A stretch of DNA of 64,000 bases from Opitutia bacterium (GCA_016187925.1 JACPIS010000009.1:62001-126000), one strand, 5' to 3'. Shown: positions 40,196 to 50,737, numbered from the stretch's first letter. Program-made: numbers and translations. The notes: generated by a model not told the origin, from the letters alone.

Positions 40196-40903
40196 ATGAT
40201 GCACCGATCCCGCTTCTATAACGGACTACGACTTCATCTCGGGTTGAAGCGCTGGTTTCTACCCCATCCGGTCGTCAGTGCGATGCTCGCCATGCTTGCC
40301 CCCCGGCGCTTACGGCTGCCGACCGTGACATTGGGCGAGTTCCTAGGGACTCCACCACCGACCATCTCTTTCCGCGCGCTATACGAACCGGAAATCAACA
40401 CCCCGCCCACCGACTTCATCCCGCTCTGTACGCTTGCACGGGGAATCGACGCGCGCCGTATTCTGGAAGTCGGAACCTACAATGGCGCCAGCGCCATCAA
40501 CTTCGCCCTCGCCTGCCCGGAAGCCAAAGTGACAACCTATGACATCCGGCCTGAATCCGGGGAATTGCTCGCCACGGCTGAGACGGAAGTCCGAAGCCAG
40601 ATCGATCGTCGGATCGCAAACTTCGCGACTGAAGACAACCGACTGGCTGTCGAACCACCCTATGATTTCATCTTCATTGACGGCGACCACAGGCTCGAAT
40701 CGGTCCGGCGCGACAGCGCCCTAGCGCTTCGGTGTATTCGCCCTGGCGGTATCATCGCTTGGCACGATTATCGCCATGTCGGTTCTGAGTGGCTGCAGGG
40801 CCTGAACGAGGTTCCTGAGGCCTTGAACGAATTGGCTAAACACCATCCTCTCCGATTGCTGTGTGGTACAACAGTGGCTGTACTCCGCATTCCAACCAAT
40901 TGA
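40196..40903 (+). CDS. Class I SAM-dependent methyltransferase
   Basis: The 235-residue protein has motif I as [16 protein letters not shown], a TYDIRPES acidic strand end, and [18 protein letters not shown], which is the Methyltransf_24 signature. It then has [15 protein letters not shown]. Substrate is unknown; the position at the edge of a glycan cluster suggests modification of a sugar or aminosugar. Its base composition is less GC-rich than that of its neighbours, hinting at separate acquisition. A second ATG at 40199 is an equally good start. Confidence 0.82.
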   Translation: MMHRSRFYNGLRLHLGLKRWFLPHPVVSAMLAMLAPRRLRLPTVTLGEFLGTPPPTISFRALYEPEINTPPTDFIPLCTLARGIDARRILEVGTYNGASAINFALACPEAKVTTYDIRPESGELLATAETEVRSQIDRRIANFATEDNRLAVEPPYDFIFIDGDHRLESVRRDSALALRCIRPGGIIAWHDYRHVGSEWLQGLNEVPEALNELAKHHPLRLLCGTTVAVLRIPTN

Positions 40904-40966
40904 GTCATTCCGTGGTCGACGGACCCGGGCTTGCCATGGTTGCTCCAAAAGCAGGATAACGCCGGC

Positions 40967-41899
40967 ATGCAAAGCAACTCGACGCCCGCCGCTTGCCGCC
41001 GCCCGCGGCTGCTGGTCGTCGAGCTGTGGGGCGTCGGCGACCTCGCGCTCGCGGTGCCGTTTCTGCGCGAAGCATCGCGGCACGCCCAGGTCACGTTGCT
41101 CGCGAAACCGCACGCCGCGCCGCTCGTGCGTCGCTTTTGCCCGGAAGTCGAACTGCTGCCGCTCACCGCGCCGTGGACGGCGTTTCGCGGCAAATACCGG
41201 CTGCCCGCGTGGCCGTGGAGCGAACTCGGCGCCGTCGTGCAAGGCCTGCGCTCGCGCCGCTTCGCCGCCGCCGTGTCGGCGCGCCGCGATCCGCGCGACC
41301 ACCTCCTGATGGCGCTCAGTGGAGCGGCGCTGCGCGCCGGGTTCCCGCGCCTGGGTTCGCGCGGCTTGCTCACCGATTCCCCACCCCGTCCCGCCCGCCC
41401 GCATCGCGCCGAGCATTGGCGCGCGCTGGCGGCGCATTTTGGTTGGGAGCTGCCCGAGCCTGCACCGGCGCCGCGCACCGGCCGGCATGTGATCATCCAC
41501 ACCGGCGCGGGGCAGCCCGTGCGCGAGTGGCCCCGCGAACGTTTCGCCGAGATCGCCGCGCGGCTGCGCGCCGACGGCTGGCGCGTGACGCTGCTCGACG
41601 ACTCGCTGCGCGACCTCGACCAACTGCTCGACCTGCTCGCGACCGCCGACCGCTTCATCGGCAACGACTCCGGCCCGGGCCATCTCGCCCCGCTGCTCGG
41701 CGTGCCGACGTTCACGATCTTCGGCCCGCAGCTGCCGGAACTTTTCGCCCCGACACACCCGCAGTCCGCCTGGATCGACGGCGCGCCGTGCCCACACAAA
41801 CCCTGCTTCGACTCCTGCCACTTCGCCACCCCGCATTGCATCCAGAGACTCGATGTGGACGCCGTTTGGCTGCGAACCACCGCATGGCTCAAGTCGTGA
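40967..41899 (+). CDS. Glycosyltransferase family 9 (heptosyltransferase-like)
   Basis: About 310 residues with a GT-B layout: RLLVVELWGVGDLALAVPFL at the N-terminus, and the family motifs VIIHTGAG and FIGNDSGPGHLAPLLGVPTFTIFGP in the C-terminal half. Family 9 enzymes add heptose or related sugars to the LPS core. Four cysteines near the C-terminus (PCPHKPCFDSCHFATPHC) are typical of ADP-heptose transferases. It converges with the GT4 gene, overlapping by 11 bases. The start at 40967 is chosen over 40931 because it begins nearer the first conserved strand. Confidence 0.85.
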   Translation: MQSNSTPAACRRPRLLVVELWGVGDLALAVPFLREASRHAQVTLLAKPHAAPLVRRFCPEVELLPLTAPWTAFRGKYRLPAWPWSELGAVVQGLRSRRFAAAVSARRDPRDHLLMALSGAALRAGFPRLGSRGLLTDSPPRPARPHRAEHWRALAAHFGWELPEPAPAPRTGRHVIIHTGAGQPVREWPRERFAEIAARLRADGWRVTLLDDSLRDLDQLLDLLATADRFIGNDSGPGHLAPLLGVPTFTIFGPQLPELFAPTHPQSAWIDGAPCPHKPCFDSCHFATPHCIQRLDVDAVWLRTTAWLKS

Positions 41900-42932
41900 C
41901 GAGGGCCGCGTAGACCATCGCGGTCTCCCGACCGCAACGCTCCCACGAAAACTGTCCGCCCCGCTCCCGGCCGGCCACGGTGAGTTGTTCACGCCACGCC
42001 GTGTCGGTCACGAGTCGGCGCATCGCGCGACCGTATGCGTCGGGATTCAGTTCCGCGTAAGCCACCGCATCACCGCCCACCTCGGGCAGGCTCGCCACCG
42101 GACCGCACAAAACCGGACAGCCGAGTTGCATCGCTTCCACCAGAGGCAGGCCGAACCCTTCGTAGCGGCTCGGGAACAGGAGCGCGCGCGCCCGGCGATA
42201 CAAACCATGCAGACGGGCATCATCCACCGCTCCGAGAAAGTACCAGCCGGATGGCGGCGCGCCTTCGTGGGCCACTCCTTCCCAGCGCGCACCGGCTACC
42301 ACCAGCGGCGGCAGCGGCTCTGTGGCCGCACGATAGATGTCACGCAGCAAGGCGAGATTCTTGCCCGGCTCCAACGAACCCACGAACAGGAAATAGTCTT
42401 CCGGTAAATCCGCCAACGGTTCCACCGACGGCACACCGGCGAGCAGCCCGCCGTGATGGATTACCTCGAGGCGCGCGGCCGGCAGGCCCAGCCCGCGCAT
42501 CGCCTCGTCGGCCGTGAAGCGGCTGACGCAGATGACGCGATCGGCTCGTACAACACGGCGCAGACGGCGCAAGCCGGACTGGCGCTGCCACGGACGAAAC
42601 CTCTCCGGATGGCGCACGACGGCGAGGTCGTGCAAGGTGACGACATGCCGCACGGGCTTCACGAACGGGATCACCGGCAGGGCGGTGTGATGCAATACCT
42701 GAACGCCGCCTAGGCGGCGTGGCGCCACCCATTTCGCCCAACCCCATTCGCGGGCCAGCGTGCGCAACGCGCGCGCCGGTTGCGCGTAGCCGAGGTTTTC
42801 CACCTCCCAGGCCAAGCGGCTCACTTCCAAACCACCGCCCGGGCCAGCCAGGCCCTGCAAGAGCCCCTGCACATAACGCGCGACACCGCCGCGGCCCGTG
42901 TAGAGCGGATTGGTATCGAGCGCGATCTTCAT
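41889..42932 (-). CDS. Glycosyltransferase family 4
   Basis: The 347-residue protein starts at ATG 42932 with the GT-B opening KIALDTNPLYTGRGGVARYV. It then shows VTLHDLAVVRHPE, VICVSRFTADEAMR, a FVGSLEPGKN donor-binding loop, and FPSRYEGFGLPLVEAM with the E-x7-E catalytic pattern. This is a retaining transferase of the type found in LPS and exopolysaccharide loci. It overlaps the GT2 gene by ATGA, so the two are translationally coupled. Confidence 0.9.
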   Translation of the reverse strand: MKIALDTNPLYTGRGGVARYVQGLLQGLAGPGGGLEVSRLAWEVENLGYAQPARALRTLAREWGWAKWVAPRRLGGVQVLHHTALPVIPFVKPVRHVVTLHDLAVVRHPERFRPWQRQSGLRRLRRVVRADRVICVSRFTADEAMRGLGLPAARLEVIHHGGLLAGVPSVEPLADLPEDYFLFVGSLEPGKNLALLRDIYRAATEPLPPLVVAGARWEGVAHEGAPPSGWYFLGAVDDARLHGLYRRARALLFPSRYEGFGLPLVEAMQLGCPVLCGPVASLPEVGGDAVAYAELNPDAYGRAMRRLVTDTAWREQLTVAGRERGGQFSWERCGRETAMVYAALVTT

Positions 42933-43852
42933 GTGCGCTGCCGCTCCCACTGCTGCAGAAAGTAATTGTAGCCATCCGCCCCCTGTGGCTTCGCGCGAAC
43001 CGCGCCCCACCAGAACGCCCGCAAGACATCGGCCAACACCCGCGGCCAGTATCCCCACAGACGGAGAAACCGCCAGACGTTGCCGGGCAGATGGCGCAAT
43101 GCGCGACGGCCATGCGGCAGCCGGATGAACACATAGAAACTGTTCTGCAGCCCGGCGCACTCGCGGAGATAATGCCTCCGGTCGGCGGTGATGGGCGGCG
43201 GCAGGTGCGCGGCGCGGGCCGTGGGCACGAGATAGCCGGCGAACCGCGTAGTCTGCCGCAGTGTATACTCGAGGTCGACGCCTTGGTAGAAAAGCTCCGC
43301 CAAGGGCAGGCCTCCCTCCACGATTGCACGGCGCGACAACATTAGGATCGGCCAAGCTGCCCAGGTGAATCGCACGGGTCCGGCTCCGCAGATCCGCACG
43401 TAGTCGTCCGGTGTCAGGCCGGGCTGCTTGACGACGCGCCATTTCTTCCGGTCGCAAAGCCCCGGGAACCAGCCGATGCGGCCGGCGGCATCAGACACCA
43501 AGGGGACGGCGAGCCCTCCGCCCGTCTGCTCCAGTGTCTCCCGCAGCCGGCCCGGAGCTTCCGGGGCCACCCACGCGTCGTCATCAAGCACCAGCACGTG
43601 CTGCACCTCGGGCCGCGCACAGGCGGTCGAGATCGCCAACGCCACTCCCCCGGCGCAGCCGAGGTTGCGCCCGGGCATGACGACAACCGCATCGGGCCAG
43701 CCCGTTTCGCGCGCGACCGTGGCGACATCGCCGGTGCCGTTGTTCACGATTACGATCAAGCCGTCGCGCAGTGCCGGACATTCGCGCAAGCTGCCGAGCA
43801 GGCGCCGCAGCAGCGGCTCACGTTCATAGCTGGCAATCGCAGCGGCGATCAT
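42929..43852 (-). CDS. Glycosyltransferase family 2 (rhamnosyl/galactofuranosyl-type)
   Basis: About 307 residues from ATG 43852 (MIAAAIASYEREPLL). The GT-A fold is marked by IVIVNNGTG, NLGCAGGVALAI and LVLDDDAWV (DxD metal site), followed by FYQGVDLEYTLR. Such N-x-G-x-[AS]-G-G patterns are common in rhamnosyl- and galactofuranosyl-transferases. It is paired with the downstream GT4 gene and is divergent from the flippase gene, about 80 bases away. Donor and acceptor are unknown. Confidence 0.88.
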   Translation of the reverse strand: MIAAAIASYEREPLLRRLLGSLRECPALRDGLIVIVNNGTGDVATVARETGWPDAVVVMPGRNLGCAGGVALAISTACARPEVQHVLVLDDDAWVAPEAPGRLRETLEQTGGGLAVPLVSDAAGRIGWFPGLCDRKKWRVVKQPGLTPDDYVRICGAGPVRFTWAAWPILMLSRRAIVEGGLPLAELFYQGVDLEYTLRQTTRFAGYLVPTARAAHLPPPITADRRHYLRECAGLQNSFYVFIRLPHGRRALRHLPGNVWRFLRLWGYWPRVLADVLRAFWWGAVRAKPQGADGYNYFLQQWERQRT

Positions 43853-43935
43853 GGCGGCGATTTGGCCGGTGATGCCGGATCGGTGCAATCACACAGTTGG
43901 GTTGCCTTGCCGTGGGCAGAATCGCAGCGTCGGAT

Positions 43936-45195
43936 ATGCCCGCACGCCATGCCATGTTTTCGCGTGATTGGCTGCCGATCGCAGCCAGCCAGATCGTCGC
44001 CGTGGTGTGCGGACTCGCCGGTGTCCACCTGACCACGCGCTGGGTGCGACCCGAGGAGGCGGGCACCTACGGATTGTTCCTCTCGCTCACGCCGCTGGGC
44101 GCGATGCTCACGCATGCGGGCCTGATCAAGCATTTCTCCCGCCATTGGGTGGGCGCACCGGATCGCCGCAGCTATCTTCGTGTCTGGTTGCGGGCCTCGC
44201 TCTGGGCCAGTGCCGTGCTGCTCGCCGGCGTGCTGCTCGCCGGCGCGGCCAGACTCATCCAGCCGCGCACCGGCTGGGCGGTGGCCGCCCTTTTCATCGC
44301 CACCTCAGCCGGAGCCTATGCCCAAAGCTTCCAGCTCGGCGTGCAAAGCGCGGCACGCTATTGGACGGACTTCGGACTCACATTCTTCGGGTCAACCACC
44401 CGGACATTCGTGCCGCTGCTGGCGATCTGGGGCACGGGCGCAGGCGTAGCGGCACTGGCGGGCGGATATGCCCTGCACGCCGTCGGGTTCGCCGGGCTCG
44501 CCGGTGTCGTCGTGCTGCGGCTGAGCCGCAACCCCGTCTCCGGGTCGGCCGCCGGAGAACAACCGGCTTCGCTCCGTGCCTACCAGATGGTGTTCCTTTT
44601 TCACGGGGCACTCGTGCTGGTCAACCAAGGCGTGGTGCGCTGGAGCGCCAGCTTCGCCTTCGACGATGCCACGTTGGGATACATCACCTTGGCGGCAAAC
44701 CTCGCCGCGGTCGGACCGAGCCTGGCGAGCGGCGCCCTGTGGCAGTTCAGTTACCCGCGGCTGCTTGCACAGAAACGCGACGCCGGCATGGGGCCGATGC
44801 AACGCCTCGCCGACCTTACCCTCGCCCTCTATGTGCTGGCCTGCCTCGGGGGCGGGCTCCTGCTCGCCGGGCTGCTGCCCCTGCTGCCGGGTACGTTGGT
44901 GGCCAACGCCTACCTGCCGGCGCTGCGTTTCGTGCTGCCGTTGTTCTCGTTCTACGCCGGCTTGTGCGGCCTGACCTTGCTGCAAGGCGAACTGCTCGTA
45001 CTGGACCGGCCGCGCGCTGCGCTGCGCTTCGCCGCGCTCGGCACCGCGTTGCTCGCCGGCGGCACGCTGGCTTTCGCCCTGCTCTCACCGGCGCGGCTGA
45101 TTGCCTGGTGGTGGTACTCCTTCGCCGCGGCGTTGCTGCCACTCTGGATCGCCCTGCGGCGCGGCTGGTGGATCGACCGGGAGGAACGGACGTGA
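43936..45195 (+). CDS. Polysaccharide flippase-like (Wzx/MATE-fold) membrane protein
   Basis: The 419-residue protein has about twelve hydrophobic helices. The first region, IAASQIVAVVCGLAGVHLTTRWVRPEEAGTYG, resembles the opening of Wzx-type flippases. Its place between glycosyltransferases and an O-antigen ligase supports export of lipid-linked oligosaccharide units. Starts at 43897, 43936 and 43954 are possible. The gene overlaps the ligase gene by four bases. Confidence 0.75.
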   Translation: MPARHAMFSRDWLPIAASQIVAVVCGLAGVHLTTRWVRPEEAGTYGLFLSLTPLGAMLTHAGLIKHFSRHWVGAPDRRSYLRVWLRASLWASAVLLAGVLLAGAARLIQPRTGWAVAALFIATSAGAYAQSFQLGVQSAARYWTDFGLTFFGSTTRTFVPLLAIWGTGAGVAALAGGYALHAVGFAGLAGVVVLRLSRNPVSGSAAGEQPASLRAYQMVFLFHGALVLVNQGVVRWSASFAFDDATLGYITLAANLAAVGPSLASGALWQFSYPRLLAQKRDAGMGPMQRLADLTLALYVLACLGGGLLLAGLLPLLPGTLVANAYLPALRFVLPLFSFYAGLCGLTLLQGELLVLDRPRAALRFAALGTALLAGGTLAFALLSPARLIAWWWYSFAAALLPLWIALRRGWWIDREERT

Positions 45196-46661
45196 ACCCG
45201 CGGCTGCGCAACGGACTGGTCATCGGCGCAGCCATCGTGGTCGCGGTGGCCGCGGGCATCGATGTGGCCAACGAGAACTACGGCTGGATCGGACTGCTCT
45301 CTTTCGCGGCAATCGCCGCCGCCCTGACGCGCACCCTCGCCCTGCCGGTCGACGTGATCGTACTCGGCTTGGTGATGCTCGGCTATCTGGTCGGCAACCG
45401 CGGGTTCGCCCAGCTCATGCCGATGCGAACCGTGCCGTTGCTGCCGGCGGAGGGCGCACTGCTGGTCGCGGGCGGCTGGGCGTTCATCGCCTGCGCCTAT
45501 GAGAAGCGCCTGCCGTTCCGCCGCAATCTGCTGAACTGGCTGGTGCTGGCATGGCTCGCGCTCGGCTGCGCACGCGTGCTGTTCGATGTGCGCCAATTCG
45601 GATTCCTGGCCCTGCGTGACTTCGCCATGTGCTATTATGCGGCGTTCTTTTTTCTGGCCCAAAGGGCGGGCGAACATCCGGGAGCGCGCCGTTACCTCAT
45701 CGCTTGCGCACTTCTGGGGTGCGCCCTGCTGCCAACGCTGGCCGCACTTTACGAGGTGGTCCCGAGGATATTCTACGAACTGCGCATTCACGGCACGCCG
45801 GTACTGCTCTATAAGGGCGATCTCGCCCTGATGTTCACCGCCTGCGCGGCGGTGCTGCTCTTTCACTGGGCGCTGCGCTCCGGGCGGACGTGGCTGCTGC
45901 TCTATCCGGTGGCCCTCGGAGTGTTCGTCTTCGCGCGCGAGAGCCGCGCGTCGATTCTCGGCTTGGCGCTCGTGCTCGGTCTGCTGGCGCTGCACCGCCG
46001 GTGGGCCTTCCCTGCGGTCATGGCGGGCACGCTGGCCGCCGGTGCCGCCATCATCCTGATCCTCGCGACAGTGACCAACAACGACTGGGCGGAACAGCGT
46101 ATCGACACTGTCTCGGCACACCTGGATTCGATCGTCAACCCCCTGCGCAGTGTCGGTGCCGTAAGCGACGAGAGCGCCTACAAGTGGGATAACAACCGCT
46201 TCCGTCTCGTGTGGTGGAAGTCCGTGATGCAGGAGACACTCAAGCGCAGTCCGGTCATCGGACTCGGTTTCGGCTACGATCTGGCGCAGGGATTCCTGCA
46301 GGCCTACAACCCCGAGATGGCCGACGACTTCACTGCCCGCAGCCCGCACAATGTAGCTCTGACCGCGCTCGGACGGCTCGGCCTCGCCGGGCTGGCCGTC
46401 TGGTTGGGCATCGTGGGCTGCGTACTTGGGGAGACATGGCGTTCCCTGCACCTTGACCCGGTTCCGCTGCATTGGGGCGTCTGGGGCATGATCACGATCA
46501 TTCTCATCACGGCGCACCTGCAGGTCGTGCTGGAAGGTCCGATGGGCGCGGTGCCCTTCTGGATCATGCTTGGCATCGCCAGCGGCTCGATGCGGAGCTT
46601 CCGCCCAGCACAAGACGCATCGCCCGGCTCCGGCACGACTGCGACGCAAAGCGCGCCATGA
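45192..46661 (+). CDS. O-antigen ligase-family protein (Wzy_C type)
   Basis: About 489 residues from GTG 45192, which overlaps the flippase stop (GTGA). Ten or more membrane helices flank a large periplasmic loop, with FARESRASILGLAL and the conserved late region SPVIGLGFGYD and FTARSPHNVALTALGRLGLAG. This is the O-antigen ligase / polymerase family, which joins glycan to lipid A-core or polymerises units. Its stop overlaps the next start by four bases, so flippase, ligase and methyltransferase form one operon. Confidence 0.85.
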   Translation: MNPRLRNGLVIGAAIVVAVAAGIDVANENYGWIGLLSFAAIAAALTRTLALPVDVIVLGLVMLGYLVGNRGFAQLMPMRTVPLLPAEGALLVAGGWAFIACAYEKRLPFRRNLLNWLVLAWLALGCARVLFDVRQFGFLALRDFAMCYYAAFFFLAQRAGEHPGARRYLIACALLGCALLPTLAALYEVVPRIFYELRIHGTPVLLYKGDLALMFTACAAVLLFHWALRSGRTWLLLYPVALGVFVFARESRASILGLALVLGLLALHRRWAFPAVMAGTLAAGAAIILILATVTNNDWAEQRIDTVSAHLDSIVNPLRSVGAVSDESAYKWDNNRFRLVWWKSVMQETLKRSPVIGLGFGYDLAQGFLQAYNPEMADDFTARSPHNVALTALGRLGLAGLAVWLGIVGCVLGETWRSLHLDPVPLHWGVWGMITIILITAHLQVVLEGPMGAVPFWIMLGIASGSMRSFRPAQDASPGSGTTATQSAP

Positions 46662-47548
46662 ACCTGAGCCGCCTAACCCGCGCGGAGTACGTCTGCCGGC
46701 CCGGACAACTTTTCCGGCGCGCCGGGCGGATTCTCCGGCGCCCGTTCCACCCCGACCGCCTGACCGTCGGCCTTCCCTGGGGATTGCCCATCACAGTGGA
46801 TCCCCGCGAATCGATCGGCCGGTCGATCGTGGCGCTGAGCGCGCTGGACCTGCCGGTGACGGAGACCATCTGGCGCCTGGTCGACGATGGCGAAACGTGC
46901 GCCGACATCGGCGCGAACATCGGCTACATGACTTCCGTGATGGCGGCCCGCCTGCCCTCGGGCGGCACGATCTGGAGCTTCGAGCCCGTGCCGGAAATTG
47001 CCGCCACCTTGCGAGAAAACCTCGCGGCATGGACCCCGCGCTGTCGAACGGAGTTCCGGTTCCGGCCCGAGGCGCTCGCCGACGAAGACGGCGAACGGGC
47101 AATCCATTTGTCAGCGGAATTCCCGGAGAATCGCGGCACGGCGTCGTTCCGGGCCGATCGCAGCGAAACCGCGCGCACTTTTCAGGTGCAAACGCGGCGG
47201 CTCGATTCGCTTTGCGATGCCTCAGTCCGGTTTGGCCTGATCAAGCTCGACGTCGAGGGTGCGGAGGAGCTGGTGCTCCGCGGCGCGGATGCATTGCTGC
47301 GCACAGGCCGGATCCGCGACATCGTCTTCGAGGAACACCACCCGTGGCCGGCAGCCTCAATGCGCCTCCTGCTCCAGCATGGCTATCAACTCTGGCGCGT
47401 GACGCGCGGTAGACGCGGCCCAGCGTTACTGTCACCAGACGCTCAACCCGGCATGGAACTCGACCCGCCGACCTATCTCGCCACCCGCGATACCGCACGG
47501 ACGCAACAACGCTTCGCCGCGAGCGGCTGGCAATGCTTGGGCGGATGA
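46658..47548 (+). CDS. FkbM-family methyltransferase
   Basis: The 296-residue protein starts at ATG 46658, overlapping the ligase stop (ATGA). It has motif I DIGANIGYMTSVMAARLP, SFEPVPEIAATLREN, and FGLIKLDVEGAEELVLRGA, the FkbM signature. It probably O-methylates a sugar of the glycan made by this cluster; the exact acceptor is unknown. It closes the operon, and rodA follows after 60 bases. Confidence 0.88.
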   Translation: MNLSRLTRAEYVCRPGQLFRRAGRILRRPFHPDRLTVGLPWGLPITVDPRESIGRSIVALSALDLPVTETIWRLVDDGETCADIGANIGYMTSVMAARLPSGGTIWSFEPVPEIAATLRENLAAWTPRCRTEFRFRPEALADEDGERAIHLSAEFPENRGTASFRADRSETARTFQVQTRRLDSLCDASVRFGLIKLDVEGAEELVLRGADALLRTGRIRDIVFEEHHPWPAASMRLLLQHGYQLWRVTRGRRGPALLSPDAQPGMELDPPTYLATRDTARTQQRFAASGWQCLGG

Positions 47549-47609
47549 GGCTACGAATGCGCGGTTGCGCAGTGGTGCGGGAGGTGTTTAGTGGGCGGCT
47601 CCCACCACC

Positions 47610-48839
47610 GTGAAAATCAGCCCCGGCCTCGACCTCAGCCAGTTCTTCAAGGTCTCCACCCGCGAGCGCCTGGACTGGATCACGCCCGTGTGCCTGGTGC
47701 TGCTGGCGACCTTCGGGGTGTTCTTCATCTACAGCGCGCAACTGGCGACGGGGCGGGAGCAGTGGGCGCAGCAACTGGTGTGGCTGGGGACCGGCGCGGT
47801 CGTTTATACGGCCGTCTCGCTGGTGGACTACCGGCTGTGGCTGAAATACTCCCACTGGGTCTACCTCGCGAGCCTGGTGCTGCTGGCGCTGGTGCTGGTG
47901 CCCTTCATCGGCAGCGCGCGGATGGGGGCGCGGCGCTGGATCGACTTCGGCCCGGCGTCGTTCCAACCCTCGGAGAGCGCGAAGCTGGCCGTGCTGATCA
48001 TGTCGGCCTCGATCCTCACCGGCGCGAAGATCGGGAGCGTGCGCGACTCGCTGCAGACGCTCATCAAATTGGCTCTTGCTGCAGGTATACCCATGTTGTT
48101 GATAGTCGCCCAACCTGACCTCGGCTCGGCGCTCGTCATCGCGCCCATGGTCTTCGCCATGCTTTACGTTTCCAACCTCTCGCTGCGCTTTTTCGCCGGG
48201 GCCGTGGGCGTGTTCGCCCTGCTCGTGGGCGTGGTCGCGCTCGATACATGGCGCTATGCGAAGTTTCTGGAGGAAAACAATCTGTCGCCGACGACCGACC
48301 GCGGCGCGTTCGAGGAGCACTCGTTCCTGCCGCTGCACGATTACCAGCGCAACCGCATCCTGGCCTTCGTCGCGCCCGACAAGATCGACCCCATGGGCAT
48401 CGGCTGGAACCAGCGCCAGTCGCTCATCTCCGTCGGCTCCGGCGGCCTCACCGGCAAGGGCTGGACCGAGGGCACGCAGGCCAAGCTCGGCTACCTGCCG
48501 CGCGGCATCGCGCACAACGACTTCATCTTCTCCGTCATCGCGGAGGAAAAAGGATTTTTGGGAAGCATCACCGTCATCGGACTCTTTGGCGTGGTGTTGT
48601 GGAATGGAATACGCATCGCCGGTCTCGCCCGCGACCGCTTCGGCCAGCTCCTGGCTCTCGGCGTCTCGGTGCTCACCGGGGTGCACGTATTCGTCAACAT
48701 CGCCATGACCATCGGCCTGGTGCCAGTGACCGGTATACCGCTTCCCTTCATCAGCTACGGCGGCACCTTCGTGCTCAGCTGCTGCTTGCTGCAAGGACTG
48801 GTCCAAAGCGTCTATCGTTTCCGGAGGGACTTCTCATGA
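47610..48839 (+). CDS. rodA: Rod shape-determining SEDS protein RodA
   Basis: The 409-residue protein has about ten membrane helices and SEDS motifs: GARRWIDFGPASFQPSESAKL, AQPDLGSALV, NQRQSLISVGSGGLTGKGW, HNDFIFSVIAEEKGFLG and PLPFISYGGTF. These identify a lipid II glycosyltransferase; the GSGGL and DFIFS details and the isolated position favour RodA over FtsW. A partner PBP2 is not in the window. It starts at GTG 47610, downstream of GGGAGGTG, and is followed by the RNase E/G gene. Confidence 0.85.
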   Translation: MKISPGLDLSQFFKVSTRERLDWITPVCLVLLATFGVFFIYSAQLATGREQWAQQLVWLGTGAVVYTAVSLVDYRLWLKYSHWVYLASLVLLALVLVPFIGSARMGARRWIDFGPASFQPSESAKLAVLIMSASILTGAKIGSVRDSLQTLIKLALAAGIPMLLIVAQPDLGSALVIAPMVFAMLYVSNLSLRFFAGAVGVFALLVGVVALDTWRYAKFLEENNLSPTTDRGAFEEHSFLPLHDYQRNRILAFVAPDKIDPMGIGWNQRQSLISVGSGGLTGKGWTEGTQAKLGYLPRGIAHNDFIFSVIAEEKGFLGSITVIGLFGVVLWNGIRIAGLARDRFGQLLALGVSVLTGVHVFVNIAMTIGLVPVTGIPLPFISYGGTFVLSCCLLQGLVQSVYRFRRDFS

Positions 48840-48941
48840 AGCCCCCCTCCCGCGATACTGACCGCTCTGCCGGAATCTCCTGCGCACAGCCGGCCCGCAC
48901 CGGGGCGCCCGCCGACCACACCCAACGGGACCACCCCCACC

Positions 48942-50690
48942 ATGAACGATCAGAACGACAACCCCGGCTCCGCCTCGCAGGACGCCGCCCCCAACTATGA
49001 GCAGGAACTCGCCACCCCTCCGCCCGCGCGGAACGCCGAGCCGCTCTCCCCTGACCAGCTAAAAGCCGGAGCCAAGGAGCGCGCGGCCGACCGGCCGATC
49101 CTCCAGAAGATCCTCAATCTCTTCCGCAAGGAAAAGGGCTCCTTCCGCGAACTCGTCATCAACTCCGAGCCCCTCGAGAAGCGCGTCGCGCTGCTCGTCG
49201 ACGGCGTCCTCGACCGCTTCGAGATCGAGCGCGAGTCCGACAACCGCATGGTCGGCGGCATCTACAAGGGCAAGATCAAGAACCTCGACCCGGGCCTCAA
49301 GGCCGCCTTCGTCGACATCGGTTACTCCAAAAACGCCTTCCTCCACTACTGGGACATGCTCCCCGCCGCCGCCGACTCCTCCGTCGAGGTCGTGCGCGTG
49401 AACAAGAAGAAGGACGCCGGCCCGCGCAAGCAGGAGCCCACCGTCAAGGACATCCCCGGCCTCTACCCGCCCGGCACCGACATCGTCATCCAGGTCACCA
49501 AGGGCCCCATCGGCACCAAGGGCCCGCGCACCACGACCAACCTCTCCATCCCCGGCCGCTACCTCATCCTCACGCCGTTCTCCGACGGCTGCGGCATTTC
49601 CCGCAAGATCGAGGACCCGCAGGAACGCAAGCGCCTCAAGACCCTCATCAACGAGCTCACCATCCCCGAGGGCATGGGCGTCATCGTCCGCACCGCCGGC
49701 GAGGGCAAGAAGGCCCGTTACTTCGTCCGCGACCTGCACCTCCTGCTCAAGAAGTGGGAGGAGATCCAGCGCAAGATGGACAGCGACCGCGCCCCCGCCT
49801 GCCTCTACCAGGAGCCCGACATCGTCGAGCGCACCGTCCGCGACTTCCTCACCGAGGACATCGACCGCGTGCTCATCGACAACGAAGCCGACTTCCGGCG
49901 CACGCAGGACCTCGTCTCGCTCATCTCGTCCCGCTCCCGCGGCAAGATCGCCTACTACAAGGACAGCATCCCGGTCTTCGAGCGCTACAACATCGAGCGC
50001 CAGATCGAGCAGACCTTCCAGCGCAAGGTCACCCTGCCCTCCGGCGGCCAGATCGTCATCGACGAGACCGAGGCCCTCATCGCCATCGACGTCAACACCG
50101 GCTCCCACAAGTCCCGGTCCGGCGACGAGAAGAACACCATCTTCCAGGTCAACATGGAGGCCGCCACCGAGATGGCCCGCCAGATCCGCCTGCGCAACAT
50201 CGGCGGCCTCGTCATCATGGACTTCATCGACATGAAGGAGCGCCGCCACCGCCAGTCCGTCTACGACCGCATGGTCGAGCTCATGGCGGAGGACAAGGCC
50301 AAGACCCACATCCTGCCCATCTCGCAGCTCGGCATCATGCAGATGACGCGCCAGCGCCAGTCCGAGTCGCTCTCGAGCAACCTTTACACCGGCTGCCCGT
50401 ATTGCCACGGCCGCGGCTCGGTGAAGAGCGCCACCACGATGTCCGTCGAGCTCCAGCGCCGCCTCTCGTCCGTCGCCCGCCGCCTCCAGGCCCGCAAGGA
50501 CAACAAGGAATACTCCCTCCGCGTCCACGTGCACCCCAGCATCCTCGAACGCCTCCGCGCCGAGGACGCCGACCTGCTCGTCCGCATGGAGAAGACCTAC
50601 GGCGTCAAGCTGGCCTTCCGCGCCGACCCGAACTACCACGTCGAGAATTTCAAAATCATCAACGCGAACACGAACGAAGAGTATCGGTGA
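48942..50690 (+). CDS. rng: RNase E/G family endoribonuclease
   Basis: The 582-residue protein has an N-terminal unstructured extension to about residue 60, an S1-like domain ([36 protein letters not shown]), and the catalytic motifs IAIDVNTGS and [11 protein letters not shown]. The zinc link CPYCHGRGS is also present. It lacks the long degradosome scaffold of RNase E, so RNase G is the closer match. It processes rRNA and mRNA. Adjacency to rodA is common in many genomes. A clear terminator follows. Confidence 0.92.
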   Translation: MNDQNDNPGSASQDAAPNYEQELATPPPARNAEPLSPDQLKAGAKERAADRPILQKILNLFRKEKGSFRELVINSEPLEKRVALLVDGVLDRFEIERESDNRMVGGIYKGKIKNLDPGLKAAFVDIGYSKNAFLHYWDMLPAAADSSVEVVRVNKKKDAGPRKQEPTVKDIPGLYPPGTDIVIQVTKGPIGTKGPRTTTNLSIPGRYLILTPFSDGCGISRKIEDPQERKRLKTLINELTIPEGMGVIVRTAGEGKKARYFVRDLHLLLKKWEEIQRKMDSDRAPACLYQEPDIVERTVRDFLTEDIDRVLIDNEADFRRTQDLVSLISSRSRGKIAYYKDSIPVFERYNIERQIEQTFQRKVTLPSGGQIVIDETEALIAIDVNTGSHKSRSGDEKNTIFQVNMEAATEMARQIRLRNIGGLVIMDFIDMKERRHRQSVYDRMVELMAEDKAKTHILPISQLGIMQMTRQRQSESLSSNLYTGCPYCHGRGSVKSATTMSVELQRRLSSVARRLQARKDNKEYSLRVHVHPSILERLRAEDADLLVRMEKTYGVKLAFRADPNYHVENFKIINANTNEEYR

Positions 50691-50737
50691 TTCGGTAGGG
50701 GCGGTTGCCCCCAACCGCCCTTCTGACCCTGCAATCC

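Noticed and set aside
48836-49000. 54-codon frame overlapping the rodA stop and the rng start
   Set aside because: The ATGA overlap is suggestive, but the product is Pro/Arg/His-rich without family resemblance and runs into rng in another frame.
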